Shown one piece after another: positions 1 through 7,270 of a stretch of 43,217 nt of DNA. The stretch comes from Candidatus Siliceabacter maunaloa (GTDB lineage Bacteria; Actinomycetota; Thermoleophilia; Solirubrobacterales; Solirubrobacteraceae). The stretch lies in assembly GCA_024330185.1 (NCBI GenBank), contig JANDLV010000035.1:1-43217 (forward strand), given 5' to 3'. The notes under the pieces are model-generated. The model was not told the origin of the DNA. It was given only the letters and a program-made list of their open reading frames with translations, and made no database searches. Numbering within the stretch: the stretch's first letter is position 1; every line of letters starts with the position of its first letter. A program made the position numbers and the translations under genes.

Positions 1-470
1 CCGTCGGCCGCGCTGCGCAGCGCGGCGATGTCGAGCTTGCCCATGCCGAGCATCGCCTGCATCGCTCGCTGGGCGCGCTGGGGGTCGGGGTCGGCGAACA
101 GCTCCTCCATCCCGGTCGGGACGACCTGCCAGGACAGGCCGTAGCGGTCCTTGACCCAGCCGCAGGGCCCTTCGCTGCCGCCCTCGGACAGCCGCTCCCA
201 GTAGTAGTCGACCTCGTCCTGGGTCTCGCAGCTGATCTCGAAGGAGACGGCCTCGTCGAACGTGAACTGGGGGCCGCCGTTGATGCCGACGAACCGCTGG
301 CCGTCCAACTCGAACTCCACGGTCATCACCGTGCCGGCCGGTCGCGGCGCGGCCGCGGGGTAGTGGGTGACGTTCACGACGCGCGAGTTCTTGAAGACGG
401 AGATGTAGAAGTCCGCGGCCTCCTGGGCCTCGGTGTCGAACCACAGGTTGGGCGTGATCTTCTGCGACAT
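1..470 (-). CDS. VOC-family PhnB-like protein (3' end cut by window edge)
   Basis: The protein starts MSQKITPNLWFDTEAQEAADFY and continues through a FELDGQRFVGINGGPQFTF segment to a WQVVPTGMEELF segment near the visible end. These are typical of the PhnB-like / 3-dmu-9_3-mt branch of the vicinal oxygen chelate fold, small cytoplasmic proteins of mostly unknown substrate. About 156 residues are visible and the C-terminus lies outside the window. The ATG at 470-468 is preceded by a purine-rich AAAGGA stretch. It is transcribed divergently from the two-component genes; the 231-base gap (471-701) must hold both promoters. No substrate can be assigned. Confidence 0.85.
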   Translation of the reverse strand, partial: MSQKITPNLWFDTEAQEAADFYISVFKNSRVVNVTHYPAAAPRPAGTVMTVEFELDGQRFVGINGGPQFTFDEAVSFEISCETQDEVDYYWERLSEGGSEGPCGWVKDRYGLSWQVVPTGMEELFADPDPQRAQRAMQAMLGMGKLDIAALRSAAD

Positions 471-660
471 GGCGCTGCGTCCTTTGGTAGGGCGGGGACG
501 GGCTCCCGCGACGGATACTGCACCTCTAGACCGTCGCACGGGGAGAAACTCATCGCCGCTCGCAGAACCCTGGCCTCTGCGCCGTCGAACCGTGGCCTGC
601 CCCGGTCACACGAGGAAGCGGTCGGTCAGGGGCTGTCAACGCGCCCGCCGCCGCCGTGGC

Positions 661-677
661 TCTCAGCGGCCGCTCAG
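661..677 (+). promoter_or_regulatory. Candidate response-regulator operator upstream of the regulator gene
   Basis: TCTCAG (661-666), five bases, then GCTCAG (672-677) form a direct repeat with 11-bp spacing, ending 24 bases before the regulator ATG. The same TCTCAG-N5-TCTCAG pattern occurs at 2770-2786 before the PepSY gene. An 11-bp direct repeat is the usual half-site spacing for OmpR/PhoB-family regulators, so autoregulation is inferred. The rest of the 471-701 gap shows no other element I can name. Confidence 0.45.
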
Positions 678-701
678 CTCAAGCGTCGAAGATGGTGCTT
701 C

Positions 702-1382
702 ATGCGGGTACTCCTCGTCGAGGATGACGTGCGGATGGCGGCGGCGCTGCGCCGCGCGCTGCGCGGCGAGGGCATCGTCACGGACGTTGCGGCGGGCGGC
801 GAGGAGGCGCTTCGCCTGGCCCGCTCGTGGGAGCCCGACGCAGTCGTGCTCGACGTGATGCTCCCTGACATCGACGGCTTCGAGACCTGCCGCCGCCTGC
901 GCGCCGAGGGGGTGTGGTCGCCGATCATCATGCTCACGGCCCGTGATGCGGTCGAGGATCGGGTGCGTGGGCTCGACCAGGGCGCCGACGACTACCTGAC
1001 CAAGCCGTTCTCGCTGGCGGAGCTCCTCGCGCGGCTGCGAGCGCTGGTGCGCCGGGGGCCTACCGAGAGGCCGGCGGTGCTGGAGGCGGGAGATCTGCGT
1101 CTTGACCCTGCCACGCGCCGGGTGTGGCGCGGCGACCGGGAGGTCGAGCTCTCGGCGCGGGAGTTCGCGCTCCTCGAGGCCTTCATGCGCCGGCCCGAGC
1201 AGGTGCTCAGCCAGGCCCAGCTGCTCGACGCGGCCTGGGATCTCGGCTACGAGCACCGGTCGAACGTGGTCGAGGTCTACGTGCGATACCTGCGCGAGAA
1301 GGTCGACCGCCCGTTCGGCGTGCGGTCGATCGAGACGGTGCGCGGGATCGGCTACCGCCTCCGCAGGGACGGTGGCCGGTGA
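702..1382 (+). CDS. OmpR/PhoB-family response regulator
   Basis: 226 aa. The N-terminal receiver domain (about 1-115) has the acidic pair D8/D9, phospho-acceptor D51 (VVLDVMLPD), T79 and K101. The C-terminal winged-helix trans_reg_C domain (about 130-224) contains LSAREFALLEAF and ends with the typical VRGIGYRL motif. The open frame extends far upstream, but residue 1 is set at ATG 702 because MRVLLVEDD is the canonical receiver start. The stop overlaps the kinase GTG by 4 bases, so the two are co-translated. It probably controls the PepSY gene at 2839 and itself, through the shared 11-bp repeats. The signal is unknown. Confidence 0.95.
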   Translation: MRVLLVEDDVRMAAALRRALRGEGIVTDVAAGGEEALRLARSWEPDAVVLDVMLPDIDGFETCRRLRAEGVWSPIIMLTARDAVEDRVRGLDQGADDYLTKPFSLAELLARLRALVRRGPTERPAVLEAGDLRLDPATRRVWRGDREVELSAREFALLEAFMRRPEQVLSQAQLLDAAWDLGYEHRSNVVEVYVRYLREKVDRPFGVRSIETVRGIGYRLRRDGGR

Positions 1383-2764
1383 GCCGCCTCTCGATCCGCG
1401 CGCGCCTGACGGGCGCCTTCGCCCTGGCGATGATCGTCGTGCTGGCGGGCGCCGGGCTGTTCGTCTACCTACGGTTCAGCGCTGACCTCGACGAGGCGGT
1501 CGACGAGTCGCTGGCCGGCCGCGCCGACGCGGTGGCCGCCCTGGTGTCGAGCTCGGGCCAGACCTTCGCCGGCCCGGCCCCCGAAGCGCTCGAGGACCCC
1601 GAGGAGAGCTTTGTCCAGGTGCTCAGCGCCGACGCGCGGGTCCTGGATGCAACGGGTCGGGTGGCGGATCCGGTCCTCGGCCCGCGCGAGGTGGACGAGG
1701 CCACGCGGGAGGGGCTGCTGGTGGAGCGCTCGGTGCCCGGGATCGAAGGCACCGCACGCGTGCTCGCCCGCCCGCTCTCCGACGCCCCGGGCTCCGCGGT
1801 GCTGGTCGTCGGCCAGTCGCTCGACGACCGCAGCGAGGCGCTCTCCGGCCTGGTCGCCTCCCTGGCCATCGGAGGCCCCGTCGCGGTGGCGCTGGCGTCG
1901 ATCGTCGGCTATCTGCTCGCGGCCGCCGGATTGGCGCCGGTGGAGGCGATGCGCCGTCGAGCCCGCGAGGTATCGCTCGCCCGCGACGACGAGTGGCTGC
2001 CCCTGCCCGCCGCCCACGACGAGGTCCGGCGCCTTGCCGAGACGCTCAACGAGATGCTGGAACGGCTCCGACGCTCCTTCGCGCGCGAGCGCCGCTTCGT
2101 CGCCGACGCGAGCCACGAGCTGCGCACCCCGGTCGCGGTCCTGAAGACCGAGCTCGAGGGCGCCCTGCGCACCGGTGACTACGGTCCCGCGGTGCGCGAG
2201 GCGCTCGTCGCCGCCGTCGAGGAGTGCGACCACCTGGGCGCCCTGGCCGAGGACCTGCTGGTCGTTGCCCGGGCCGCCGAGGGCGAGCTGCCCATATCTG
2301 CCCAAGCGCTCGGAGCGCGTGCGCTCCTCGAAGGCGTCAGCCTGCGGTTCTCCGACCGCGCGCGCGAGCGCGGGCGCCCCATCCGCGTCGACGCGCCGCA
2401 GGACCTGCCCGTGCACGCCGATCCGGCCCGCATGCGCCAGGCGCTGGGCAACCTTGTCGACAACGCGCTGCGCCACGGCGAGGGCGAGATCGTGCTGAGC
2501 GCCGGGCCTGCCGCCCACGGCGGCGTCGAGCTGGAGGTCGCCGACCAGGGTTCGGGCTTCGGCCCCGAGATCGTGGGCAGCGCCTTCGAGCGGTTCACGC
2601 GCGGAGACGCGGGCCGCACGCGCGGAGGCAGCGGTCTGGGGATGGCGATCGTGAGGGCGATAGCCGAGGCTCATCACGGCTGCGCGGAGGTGGTCGCGGG
2701 CCCCGGAGGCCGGGTGCGCCTCTCTTTCCCGCGCGACCCGGCGCAGGGCTCAGCAGATCATTAG
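1379..2764 (+). CDS. Membrane sensor histidine kinase
   Basis: 461 aa, GTG start inside the GTGA overlap with the regulator. There are two membrane segments (about 13-33 and 158-184) flanking a roughly 120-residue extracytoplasmic sensor region. A HAMP linker (about 185-235) and HisKA follow, with phospho-accepting H246 in FVADASHELRTP. The HATPase_c domain has an N box (GNLVDNALRH, about 357-366), a G1 box (DQGSGFG, from 389) and a G2 box (GGSGLGM, about 416-422). All catalytic motifs are intact. It phosphorylates the adjacent regulator. The sensor region has no recognisable ligand domain; pairing with a PepSY protein suggests an envelope signal, by inference only. Confidence 0.95.
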   Translation: MSRLSIRARLTGAFALAMIVVLAGAGLFVYLRFSADLDEAVDESLAGRADAVAALVSSSGQTFAGPAPEALEDPEESFVQVLSADARVLDATGRVADPVLGPREVDEATREGLLVERSVPGIEGTARVLARPLSDAPGSAVLVVGQSLDDRSEALSGLVASLAIGGPVAVALASIVGYLLAAAGLAPVEAMRRRAREVSLARDDEWLPLPAAHDEVRRLAETLNEMLERLRRSFARERRFVADASHELRTPVAVLKTELEGALRTGDYGPAVREALVAAVEECDHLGALAEDLLVVARAAEGELPISAQALGARALLEGVSLRFSDRARERGRPIRVDAPQDLPVHADPARMRQALGNLVDNALRHGEGEIVLSAGPAAHGGVELEVADQGSGFGPEIVGSAFERFTRGDAGRTRGGSGLGMAIVRAIAEAHHGCAEVVAGPGGRVRLSFPRDPAQGSADH

Positions 2765-2769
2765 GACCA

Positions 2770-2786
2770 TCTCAGGGTCATCTCAG
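2770..2786 (+). promoter_or_regulatory. Direct-repeat operator upstream of the PepSY gene
   Basis: A perfect TCTCAG-N5-TCTCAG repeat (2770-2775 and 2781-2786; CATCTCAG is repeated when extended by two bases) lies 52 bases upstream of the PepSY start and just after the kinase stop. A possible -10 (TAGCTT, 2797-2802) follows. Matching spacing upstream of the regulator gene supports binding by the adjacent response regulator. Confidence 0.55.
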
Positions 2787-2838
2787 CTCGGCGGTCTAGC
2801 TTGCCCAGCACACGGTCACCCGAGACGAGGAGAACACC

Positions 2839-3219
2839 ATGGCCGACAAGCTGAAGGGCATCCTGATCGCGATGGCAGCGGTCGCGGTTCTCGCGATCGG
2901 CGGCGTCGCCATCGCCATGGCGACGAGCGGCGACGAGCCTGCCCAGCCCGCAGGGGTTGCCGCGCAGGAAACCGAGAACGAGAGCGACGAGAACGAGAGC
3001 GGCGAGAACGAGGCCGACGAGCAGGCCAGCGGCCCCAGGGCGGACGCCGCCGCCCGAGCCGCGCGCGAAGCCGTCGGCGGAGGGAAGGTTCTCGAGGTCG
3101 AGAACGCCGACGAGGGCAAGAGAGGCTTCGAGGTCGAGATCGAGCGGCCCGACGGCAGCTACGTCGAGGTCAACCTCGACAAGGATCTCCGGGTCGTCGC
3201 AACCGGAAGCGACGACTGA
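2839..3219 (+). CDS. PepSY-domain membrane-anchored or secreted protein
   Basis: 126 aa. The N-terminal hydrophobic helix (about 8-30, ILIAMAAVAVLAIGGVAIAMA) is a signal or anchor. A Glu/Asn-rich acidic spacer follows (about 45-65, repeated ENESDEN-type units), then a single C-terminal PepSY domain (about 70-123) with the typical GKVLEVENADEGKRGFEVEI...DKDLRVV pattern. PepSY domains are extracytoplasmic and often encoded beside two-component systems. A GAGGAG ribosome site lies 7 bases before the ATG. It is transcribed from its own promoter behind the TCTCAG repeats. It may feed back on the kinase sensor domain (inference). Confidence 0.9.
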   Translation: MADKLKGILIAMAAVAVLAIGGVAIAMATSGDEPAQPAGVAAQETENESDENESGENEADEQASGPRADAAARAAREAVGGGKVLEVENADEGKRGFEVEIERPDGSYVEVNLDKDLRVVATGSDD

Positions 3220-3228
3220 GTCCTCCGC

Positions 3229-3252
3229 GGGTCCCGGTCACCGCCGGGGCCC
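3229..3252 (+). terminator. GC-rich hairpin after the PepSY gene
   Basis: GGGTCCCGG (3229-3237) can pair with CCGGGGCCC (3244-3252) around a 6-base loop, with one G-U pair, starting 10 bases after the PepSY stop. It lacks a T tract, so it is either an actinobacterial-type terminator or a 3'-end stabiliser. Confidence 0.4.
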
Positions 3253-3376
3253 GTACCACGTCCCACGAAGCAGCAGGCCACGATGTCCCGCGGCGCCCTT
3301 CTCGCCGCCGTCGCCGTCGCGAGAACTGGAAGCGCGCCCGAGCGGGTGAGACACTGCAGGCGATCGAACCGCTGCA

Positions 3377-3655
3377 ATGATCGGCCTGACGCCCGACATA
3401 ACAGACGCCGCCGTTGCTCGCCACGGCGTGCTTCGCCTCACCTTCGCCGACGGCCTTATGGGTGAAGTCGAGGTCCTCGACAGGATGCGCGGACCCGTGT
3501 TCGACGAGCGGCGCACGCCCGAGGGCTTCGCGAAGGTCGCGGTCGATCGGGAGACCAGCACGGTCACCTGGCCGGGTGGCGCTGACCTGGCGCCGGACAC
3601 GCTCTACGAGCGCGTCCGCACCGGAGTCTGGCCAGATCCCGACGTCGCCGCCTGA
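3377..3655 (+). CDS. DUF2442 family protein
   Basis: 92 aa. The layout matches DUF2442: an N-terminal strand-rich half with LRLTFADGLMGEVEVLD, a middle conserved FAKVAVDRETSTVTWPGGADLAPDTLYE segment and a short variable tail. These small proteins are often found beside DUF4160 or other small genes with toxin-antitoxin-like spacing, but no function is proven. No clear ribosome site precedes ATG 3377. The next gene is a broken DUF2283-like frame, so a former pair may have been lost. Confidence 0.8.
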   Translation: MIGLTPDITDAAVARHGVLRLTFADGLMGEVEVLDRMRGPVFDERRTPEGFAKVAVDRETSTVTWPGGADLAPDTLYERVRTGVWPDPDVAA

Positions 3656-3722
3656 GGCGAGCGCACCTTGAACTAGAGGTGCGTCACGGCCAGCGACACC
3701 GCGGCAGGCGTCTGCTGAAGCT

Positions 3723-3883
3723 ATGAGCGTCACGATCGCCGACATCGCGTTCGACTGCTTCTCCTACGACGCCGATGGAGACGTCCTCTACCTCCATGTC
3801 GGGGCCCCCAGCGACGCGTCGACTTCGACGAGACTCCGGAAGGCCACGGCGTGCGTCTTGATGCAGAGGGCCACGTCGTCTAG
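3723..3883 (+). pseudogene. DUF2283-like gene, frameshifted and truncated
   Basis: The frame from ATG 3723 reads MSVTIADIAFDCFSYDADGDVLYLHVGAPSDA, the conserved start of DUF2283-type proteins (YDADGDVLYL). At about 3815-3821 the family sequence moves to another frame, which reads VDFDETPEGHGVRLDAEGHVV and stops at TAG 3881-3883. One missing base in the GACGCGTCGAC region would explain the shift. The expected tail after GHVV is also absent. In the original frame the translation becomes Ser/Arg/Thr-rich and is not protein-like. I read this as a decayed gene; a sequencing error could explain the shift but not the missing tail. Confidence 0.65.
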
Positions 3884-3892
3884 GAAGGGCGC

Positions 3893-4510
3893 GTGCGATT
3901 TCCGCTCTCGCTCGACCTCCTGCGTCGCCTGCCACGACACCCGGACTGGAAGTACGAGCTCATCGACGGCGAGGCCGTGCTGTCGTCGCGGCCGCGTCCA
4001 CTCGGCTTCCGGCGCCCGACCGACATGGCCGTGGCGGCCGCGCCGAAGCACGACGCCGAGGTCCGAGCGGTCGAGGCGACCCGCGACCGCGCCGGTCTGG
4101 TCACGCTGCTCTTGGACGTGTGGAGCGACGAGGACCCGTACCGCAGCTTCGAGGAGGACGTCCGCGAGGCCGAGCTGCGCCGCGAGCTGGAGCGCACCGT
4201 CGAACGCCCCGAAGAGCTGGAAGGCGCGGTCGCCCTCGACACGCACGGGCTGTGCGCCGGCCTGCTGGTCATGGGCTCAGGGCCGCCGGCGTTGACGTGG
4301 CTCAGCGTCCGGCGCGACGTGCGTGGGCGTGGCCTCGCGACGGCGCTGCTGAGCGTCGTCGTGGATGCGCTTGCCGCACGCGGCGAGCCCGAGCTCGGGA
4401 GCTACGCGTCGGCCGCGAACGTGCCGAGCGTGCGGTGGCATCTGGCCTGCGGCTTCGCGCTGACCCCCGATCGCCTGCGCGAGCTCCTTCGGCGTGACGG
4501 GTCTGCCTGA
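3893..4510 (+). CDS. GNAT-family N-acetyltransferase
   Basis: 205 aa, GTG start, 9 bases after the stop of the broken DUF2283-like frame. The N-terminal stretch (about 11-37, RRLPRHPDWKYELIDGEAVL) looks like the short lead seen before some actinobacterial GNAT domains. The acetyl-CoA binding motif A is RRDVRGRGLATALL (about 140-153), followed by a motif B-like ASAANVPSVRWHLACGF segment (about 172-188). It transfers an acetyl group from acetyl-CoA to an unknown amine. It may depend on read-through transcription from upstream. Confidence 0.85.
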   Translation: MRFPLSLDLLRRLPRHPDWKYELIDGEAVLSSRPRPLGFRRPTDMAVAAAPKHDAEVRAVEATRDRAGLVTLLLDVWSDEDPYRSFEEDVREAELRRELERTVERPEELEGAVALDTHGLCAGLLVMGSGPPALTWLSVRRDVRGRGLATALLSVVVDALAARGEPELGSYASAANVPSVRWHLACGFALTPDRLRELLRRDGSA

Positions 4511-4672
4511 GTGGACTCGATGGTGAGCGTCTCGCCGGACGTTGACAGAGAGGGGAAGCCGACACCGCGCAAGCGCTGCGCTTGAGTCGTCCGGGCCGCG
4601 AGCGACCATAGGGTCGTCTTGCCCTAGACGGCGACCTAGACTTCAAACGCAGACGAGGCTTCAGGAGCGACG

Positions 4673-4852
4673 ATGGCTGATCCGATCTTCTTGCTGGACT
4701 TCCGCCGCGGCACCGTCGAGGCGATCGATGAGACCGTTCCGCCCAGTGGTGTTCGCGATCCGTCATCGACCGTCGAGCCCGAAAAGATTCCTGCGGGCTC
4801 GGGGTACGTGTTGGCGACCCTCGGCACCCCGCCTCAGAGTGAGGAGGGATAG
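4673..4852 (+). CDS. Small hypothetical protein (59 aa)
   Basis: An ATG with CAGGAG 5 bases upstream opens a 59-codon frame starting MADPIFLLDFRRGTVEAID and ending TPPQSEEG before TAG. Composition is protein-like, with little Arg/Ser bias compared with neighbouring false frames. It is followed 7 bases later by a possible TTG start of the next gene, whose AGGAGG site lies in this gene's last codons, suggesting translational coupling. No family is recognised. The 162-base gap before it (4511-4672) shows only a TTGACA at 4542 without a convincing -10. Confidence 0.5.
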   Translation: MADPIFLLDFRRGTVEAIDETVPPSGVRDPSSTVEPEKIPAGSGYVLATLGTPPQSEEG

Positions 4853-4859
4853 CGGGGCC

Positions 4860-5270
4860 TTGCGTCTTGGTTGGGCGCTTCCGTGCGTTCGGGTTCGCGT
4901 GCGCCCGGACGGCTTGCTTGACCTGCTCGCCGCTCCTATCGACGCGGTCGTGGTCGAGGGGCTTACCAAAGACATTCAGTTCGACGTGGCGATGCGGTTG
5001 ATCGGAACCGTCCAAGACTTCGAGGAGCACCACCTCCTCCAGGTCATGCTTTCCGACCCACAGCTCGAGCAGGTCGGTGTTCTCGAGGTTCCGATCGCTC
5101 CGCGCTCGCCGAAGCCCGGCCACATCCCCGGCTACGAGATCAACCACAACATCGGAGTGCGCATCGACTTCGAGGCAGACCAGTACGGCGGCTATGACCT
5201 CTCCTTCGCGCTCGACGGATACGCGCAACACCGACACAAGACGACCATCTCAGTCGTCGAGAAGCGATAG
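4860..5270 (+). CDS. Hypothetical protein, weak resemblance to DUF6941
   Basis: About 136 aa if TTG 4860 is used (AGGAGG at 4842-4847); GTG 4899 is the alternative. The body reads DAVVVEGLTKDIQFDVAMRLIG, a beta-strand rich middle (HHLLQVMLSDPQLEQVGVLE) and a C-terminal strand pair (YGGYDLSFALDGYAQHRHK). This resembles DUF6941-type small beta-sandwich proteins in general layout; that is recall, not a search. It is cytoplasmic, with no signal peptide. The last 21 bases overlap the convergent gene at 5250. Confidence 0.55.
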   Translation: MRLGWALPCVRVRVRPDGLLDLLAAPIDAVVVEGLTKDIQFDVAMRLIGTVQDFEEHHLLQVMLSDPQLEQVGVLEVPIAPRSPKPGHIPGYEINHNIGVRIDFEADQYGGYDLSFALDGYAQHRHKTTISVVEKR

Positions 5271-5543
5271 ACCCGGCTCCGGTAGCAGCAGGTACCTCCA
5301 CGCTCCAGGCGCAGCGCCCCTAGGTCCCGAATTGGTTGCTGCTTGCTTCGCGCGAGCGGGAGCAGGCGCTTGGGCGATCGCTCGGCTGATCCCGACGCTT
5401 CCTCCCCAACGGCCCTCGTCCTCTACGAGTCGCGCGACGGTTCGACGGAGCTCGAGAATGGTGCGCCAGATTCCGTCGTCGTCGATCAGTCGATCCCCTG
5501 TGAGCTCGTAAACGTGGCCCACGCCCGTCGCATGATCCATCAC
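5250..5543 (-). CDS. Small hypothetical protein, downstream of and in frame with the 217-aa gene
   Basis: GTG-ATG start at 5543 and 97 codons. The first 55 residues (VMDHATGVGHVYELTGDRLIDDDG, then a helix TILELRRTVARLVEDEGRW) look like real protein; the tail is Ala/Pro-rich. The frame is the same as that of the upstream gene ending at 5619, and codons between that TGA and 5543 also look coding (PDDLDAIT). The start is therefore unclear, or the TGA interrupts a once longer protein. No family is recognised. Confidence 0.4.
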   Translation of the reverse strand: MMDHATGVGHVYELTGDRLIDDDGIWRTILELRRTVARLVEDEGRWGGSVGISRAIAQAPAPARAKQAATNSGPRGAAPGAWRYLLLPEPGLSLLDD

Positions 5544-5618
5544 GGTGATCGCGTCGAGGTCATCGGGGATCGTCGTAGCGGGCAGTGGTTCGGGTCCCTC
5601 GCCGTCACGGGGACCGCC

Positions 5619-6272
5619 TCAACCGCTCGCCTGCTCGCCGGCGTAGAACTCGTCGGCCAGGTGCTCGTAGTCCGGGTGCTGGTGAGCCTCTTGGAGGGCG
5701 AGCTGTTGCAGCGGGATCGACATGCGCGTGTAGAAGTAGACGAGCCGGCGCATGAGCGCCATCCAGGCTGGCCCCGACAGCGCGGCGATGCGGCGGTCGA
5801 CGTTGAGGAAGGCGCGGTCCACGGGAGTCGCAGTCCTGAGGTCCACGGCCCAGTCGTGCGGTCCTGCCTCGTTGTGCTCGGGGTCCGGCACCCACATGAC
5901 GTGGTGGACCTGCCCCCGGGCCACCTGCTTCGGAGCGAATGGCGTGTCGCTGACGCGCAGGACGCGCGCGACGAGACGCACGGAGTGCGATGCGCCCTTC
6001 TCCTCCTCCGAGAAGTCGCATGGGTGGGGCATGATCATCGCCCGCGGCCCCCGCACGGCGATGCCCTCGCGGACATCTTCGGCGGTCAGCGGACGCTCTG
6101 CCTCCCGGGGTGATGGCGGCGAGGCCTCGGCGAAGGCCGCCTCGCGCGCGGCCGGGTGGGCTACGAAGACCGTCGGGACCCCGCGGAAGATGTCCCCCTG
6201 GAAGATCGGGCGGTCATCGCTCAGGGCTGCGAAGAACGTCTCCCGCTTGGGGTACCACGCCCCGTCGCTCAC
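5619..6272 (-). CDS. Hypothetical protein with QGDIF and PHPCDF motifs
   Basis: 217 aa, GTG start overlapping the stop of the 104-aa gene by 4 bases. Near the N-terminus is DRPIFQGDIFRGVP (about 20-33) and in the middle RAMIMPHPCDFSEEE (about 76-90). This GDIF ... (L/M)xxxCD arrangement recurs in uncharacterised bacterial proteins often found in accessory regions (from memory). The C-terminal third is helical (MALMRRLVYFYTRMSIPLQQLALQEA). There is no signal peptide or membrane segment. With the 104-aa partner it forms a two-gene unit behind a palindromic promoter site. Confidence 0.7.
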   Translation of the reverse strand: MSDGAWYPKRETFFAALSDDRPIFQGDIFRGVPTVFVAHPAAREAAFAEASPPSPREAERPLTAEDVREGIAVRGPRAMIMPHPCDFSEEEKGASHSVRLVARVLRVSDTPFAPKQVARGQVHHVMWVPDPEHNEAGPHDWAVDLRTATPVDRAFLNVDRRIAALSGPAWMALMRRLVYFYTRMSIPLQQLALQEAHQHPDYEHLADEFYAGEQASG

Positions 6273-6583
6273 TGGCCACCGGGGCCGGCCGGCAGGGTGG
6301 CCTCCTCGGGCTCGAAGCTGTCCTCGTAGAGGGCGCGCCGCGCGCTGTCGCTCTCGGCGTAGACGACGCGCTCGGCCATCCCGGGAGCGCCGATGTGCAT
6401 CCCGGCCTCCTGCATGGCCTGAAGGAGCGCCACCGCCGCGGGCAGCCGGCGGATCACATTCTGGCGCACCTGCTCGGTCAGACCGAGGCCGCTCAGCTCG
6501 GCGAAGGTGTCGACCAACTCGGCCTCGCTCGGGCTGAGGGACACTCCGCGCGTCTGAGCCCTGCGGCCGCTCTGGGGGACCAT
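6269..6583 (-). CDS. Hypothetical protein (104 aa), first gene of a small operon
   Basis: The start is MVPQSGRRAQTRGVSLSPSEAELVDTFAELSG, mostly helical thereafter (LTEQVRQNVIRRLPAAVALLQAMQEAG), with an acidic end (EDSFEPEEATLP). A purine-rich AGAGAGGCAAGG ribosome site precedes the ATG. It is translationally coupled to the 217-aa gene. No family is recognised; the short helical layout would suit a small regulator or an accessory subunit. Confidence 0.65.
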   Translation of the reverse strand: MVPQSGRRAQTRGVSLSPSEAELVDTFAELSGLGLTEQVRQNVIRRLPAAVALLQAMQEAGMHIGAPGMAERVVYAESDSARRALYEDSFEPEEATLPAGPGGQ

Positions 6584-6598
6584 CGCCTTGCCTCTCTG

Positions 6599-6615
6599 TT
6601 GCCTACGGTATGCAA
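6599..6615. promoter_or_regulatory. 17-bp palindrome, candidate operator
   Basis: TTGCCTAC (6599-6606), G, GTATGCAA (6608-6615) form a dyad with 7 of 8 matching positions per arm. It ends 16 bases upstream of the ATG of the 104-aa gene, where a repressor site would block initiation. No regulator gene lies adjacent. Confidence 0.45.
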
Positions 6616-6724
6616 GCTAGCGGAGCCCGGGCGCAGGCGCAAGCTGGCGAGTCGTCCCTTCTCCGCCCTACGACCGGCGCCTCGTCGCCCCCACCAGCTC
6701 GAGAGACCCGGCCCGGCCGCGAGC

Positions 6725-7270
6725 TCATCGCTGCGCCTTGGACCACTCGGCCTTGTGCGCGCGCTTGGCCGCCTGGTAGTCGGCAAGTGCCTGCGGAGAG
6801 TCGACATCGCCGAGCGTAGGATGCCAGGGCACGAGCTCCCGGGCGGCCTGGACGCCGAAGCGCTTGGCCAGCACCGCGCCCAGCGCCTTGACCTTCATCT
6901 CGCCGAAGCCCGGGAGGGCCTCCAGGCGCGCTCGCAGCGCGTCGGCGTCGGTCGCGTCGGTCCACACGCGCGCGGCGTCGCCGTCGTACTCGTCGCGCAC
7001 GTGCACCGCGAGGGAATGGACGCGCCCGGCCATCACGCCCGGGTAGCGGTGGATCGCCGGCCTCTGGCGGAAGACCGCCTCGAGGTCCGCCGAGGCGAGC
7101 GTGTCCGCGTCCAGGGCGCCCAGGCGCTCGCGCAGCGCCAGCGGCCCGGCGAACGCCTTCTGCACCGTCACCTGTTGGTCGAGTGCGAAGCCCACGAGCA
7201 GCGCCAGGGGATCGGTCGCGATGAGGGCGTTGGCCTCGTCGGAGGCGGTGAAGTGCAGCCGGTCGGGCAT
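6725..7270 (-). CDS. HhH-GPD family DNA glycosylase-like protein
   Basis: 181 aa. The helix-hairpin-helix is EALPGFGEMKVKALGAVLAKRFGV (about 117-140), followed by the conserved VPWHPTLGDVDSPQALADYQAAKRAHKAEW tail of the actinobacterial HhH-GPD subfamily (TIGR03252 type). The N-terminal half has the LLVGFALDQQVTVQKAFAGP helix. The family is predicted to act in base excision repair, but the substrate base is not established. ATG 7270 shares one base with the upstream stop (TGATG), so the two genes are coupled. Confidence 0.85.
   Translation of the reverse strand: MPDRLHFTASDEANALIATDPLALLVGFALDQQVTVQKAFAGPLALRERLGALDADTLASADLEAVFRQRPAIHRYPGVMAGRVHSLAVHVRDEYDGDAARVWTDATDADALRARLEALPGFGEMKVKALGAVLAKRFGVQAARELVPWHPTLGDVDSPQALADYQAAKRAHKAEWSKAQR

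Noticed and set aside
363-701. Extension of the response-regulator frame upstream of 702.
   Set aside because: The extra 113 codons overlap the VOC gene and promoter region and are not protein-like; MRVLLVEDD is a canonical receiver start.
4542-4565. TTGACA at 4542 as a promoter -35 box for the 4673 gene.
   Set aside because: No -10-like sequence at 16-18 bases, and the distance to the gene is large.
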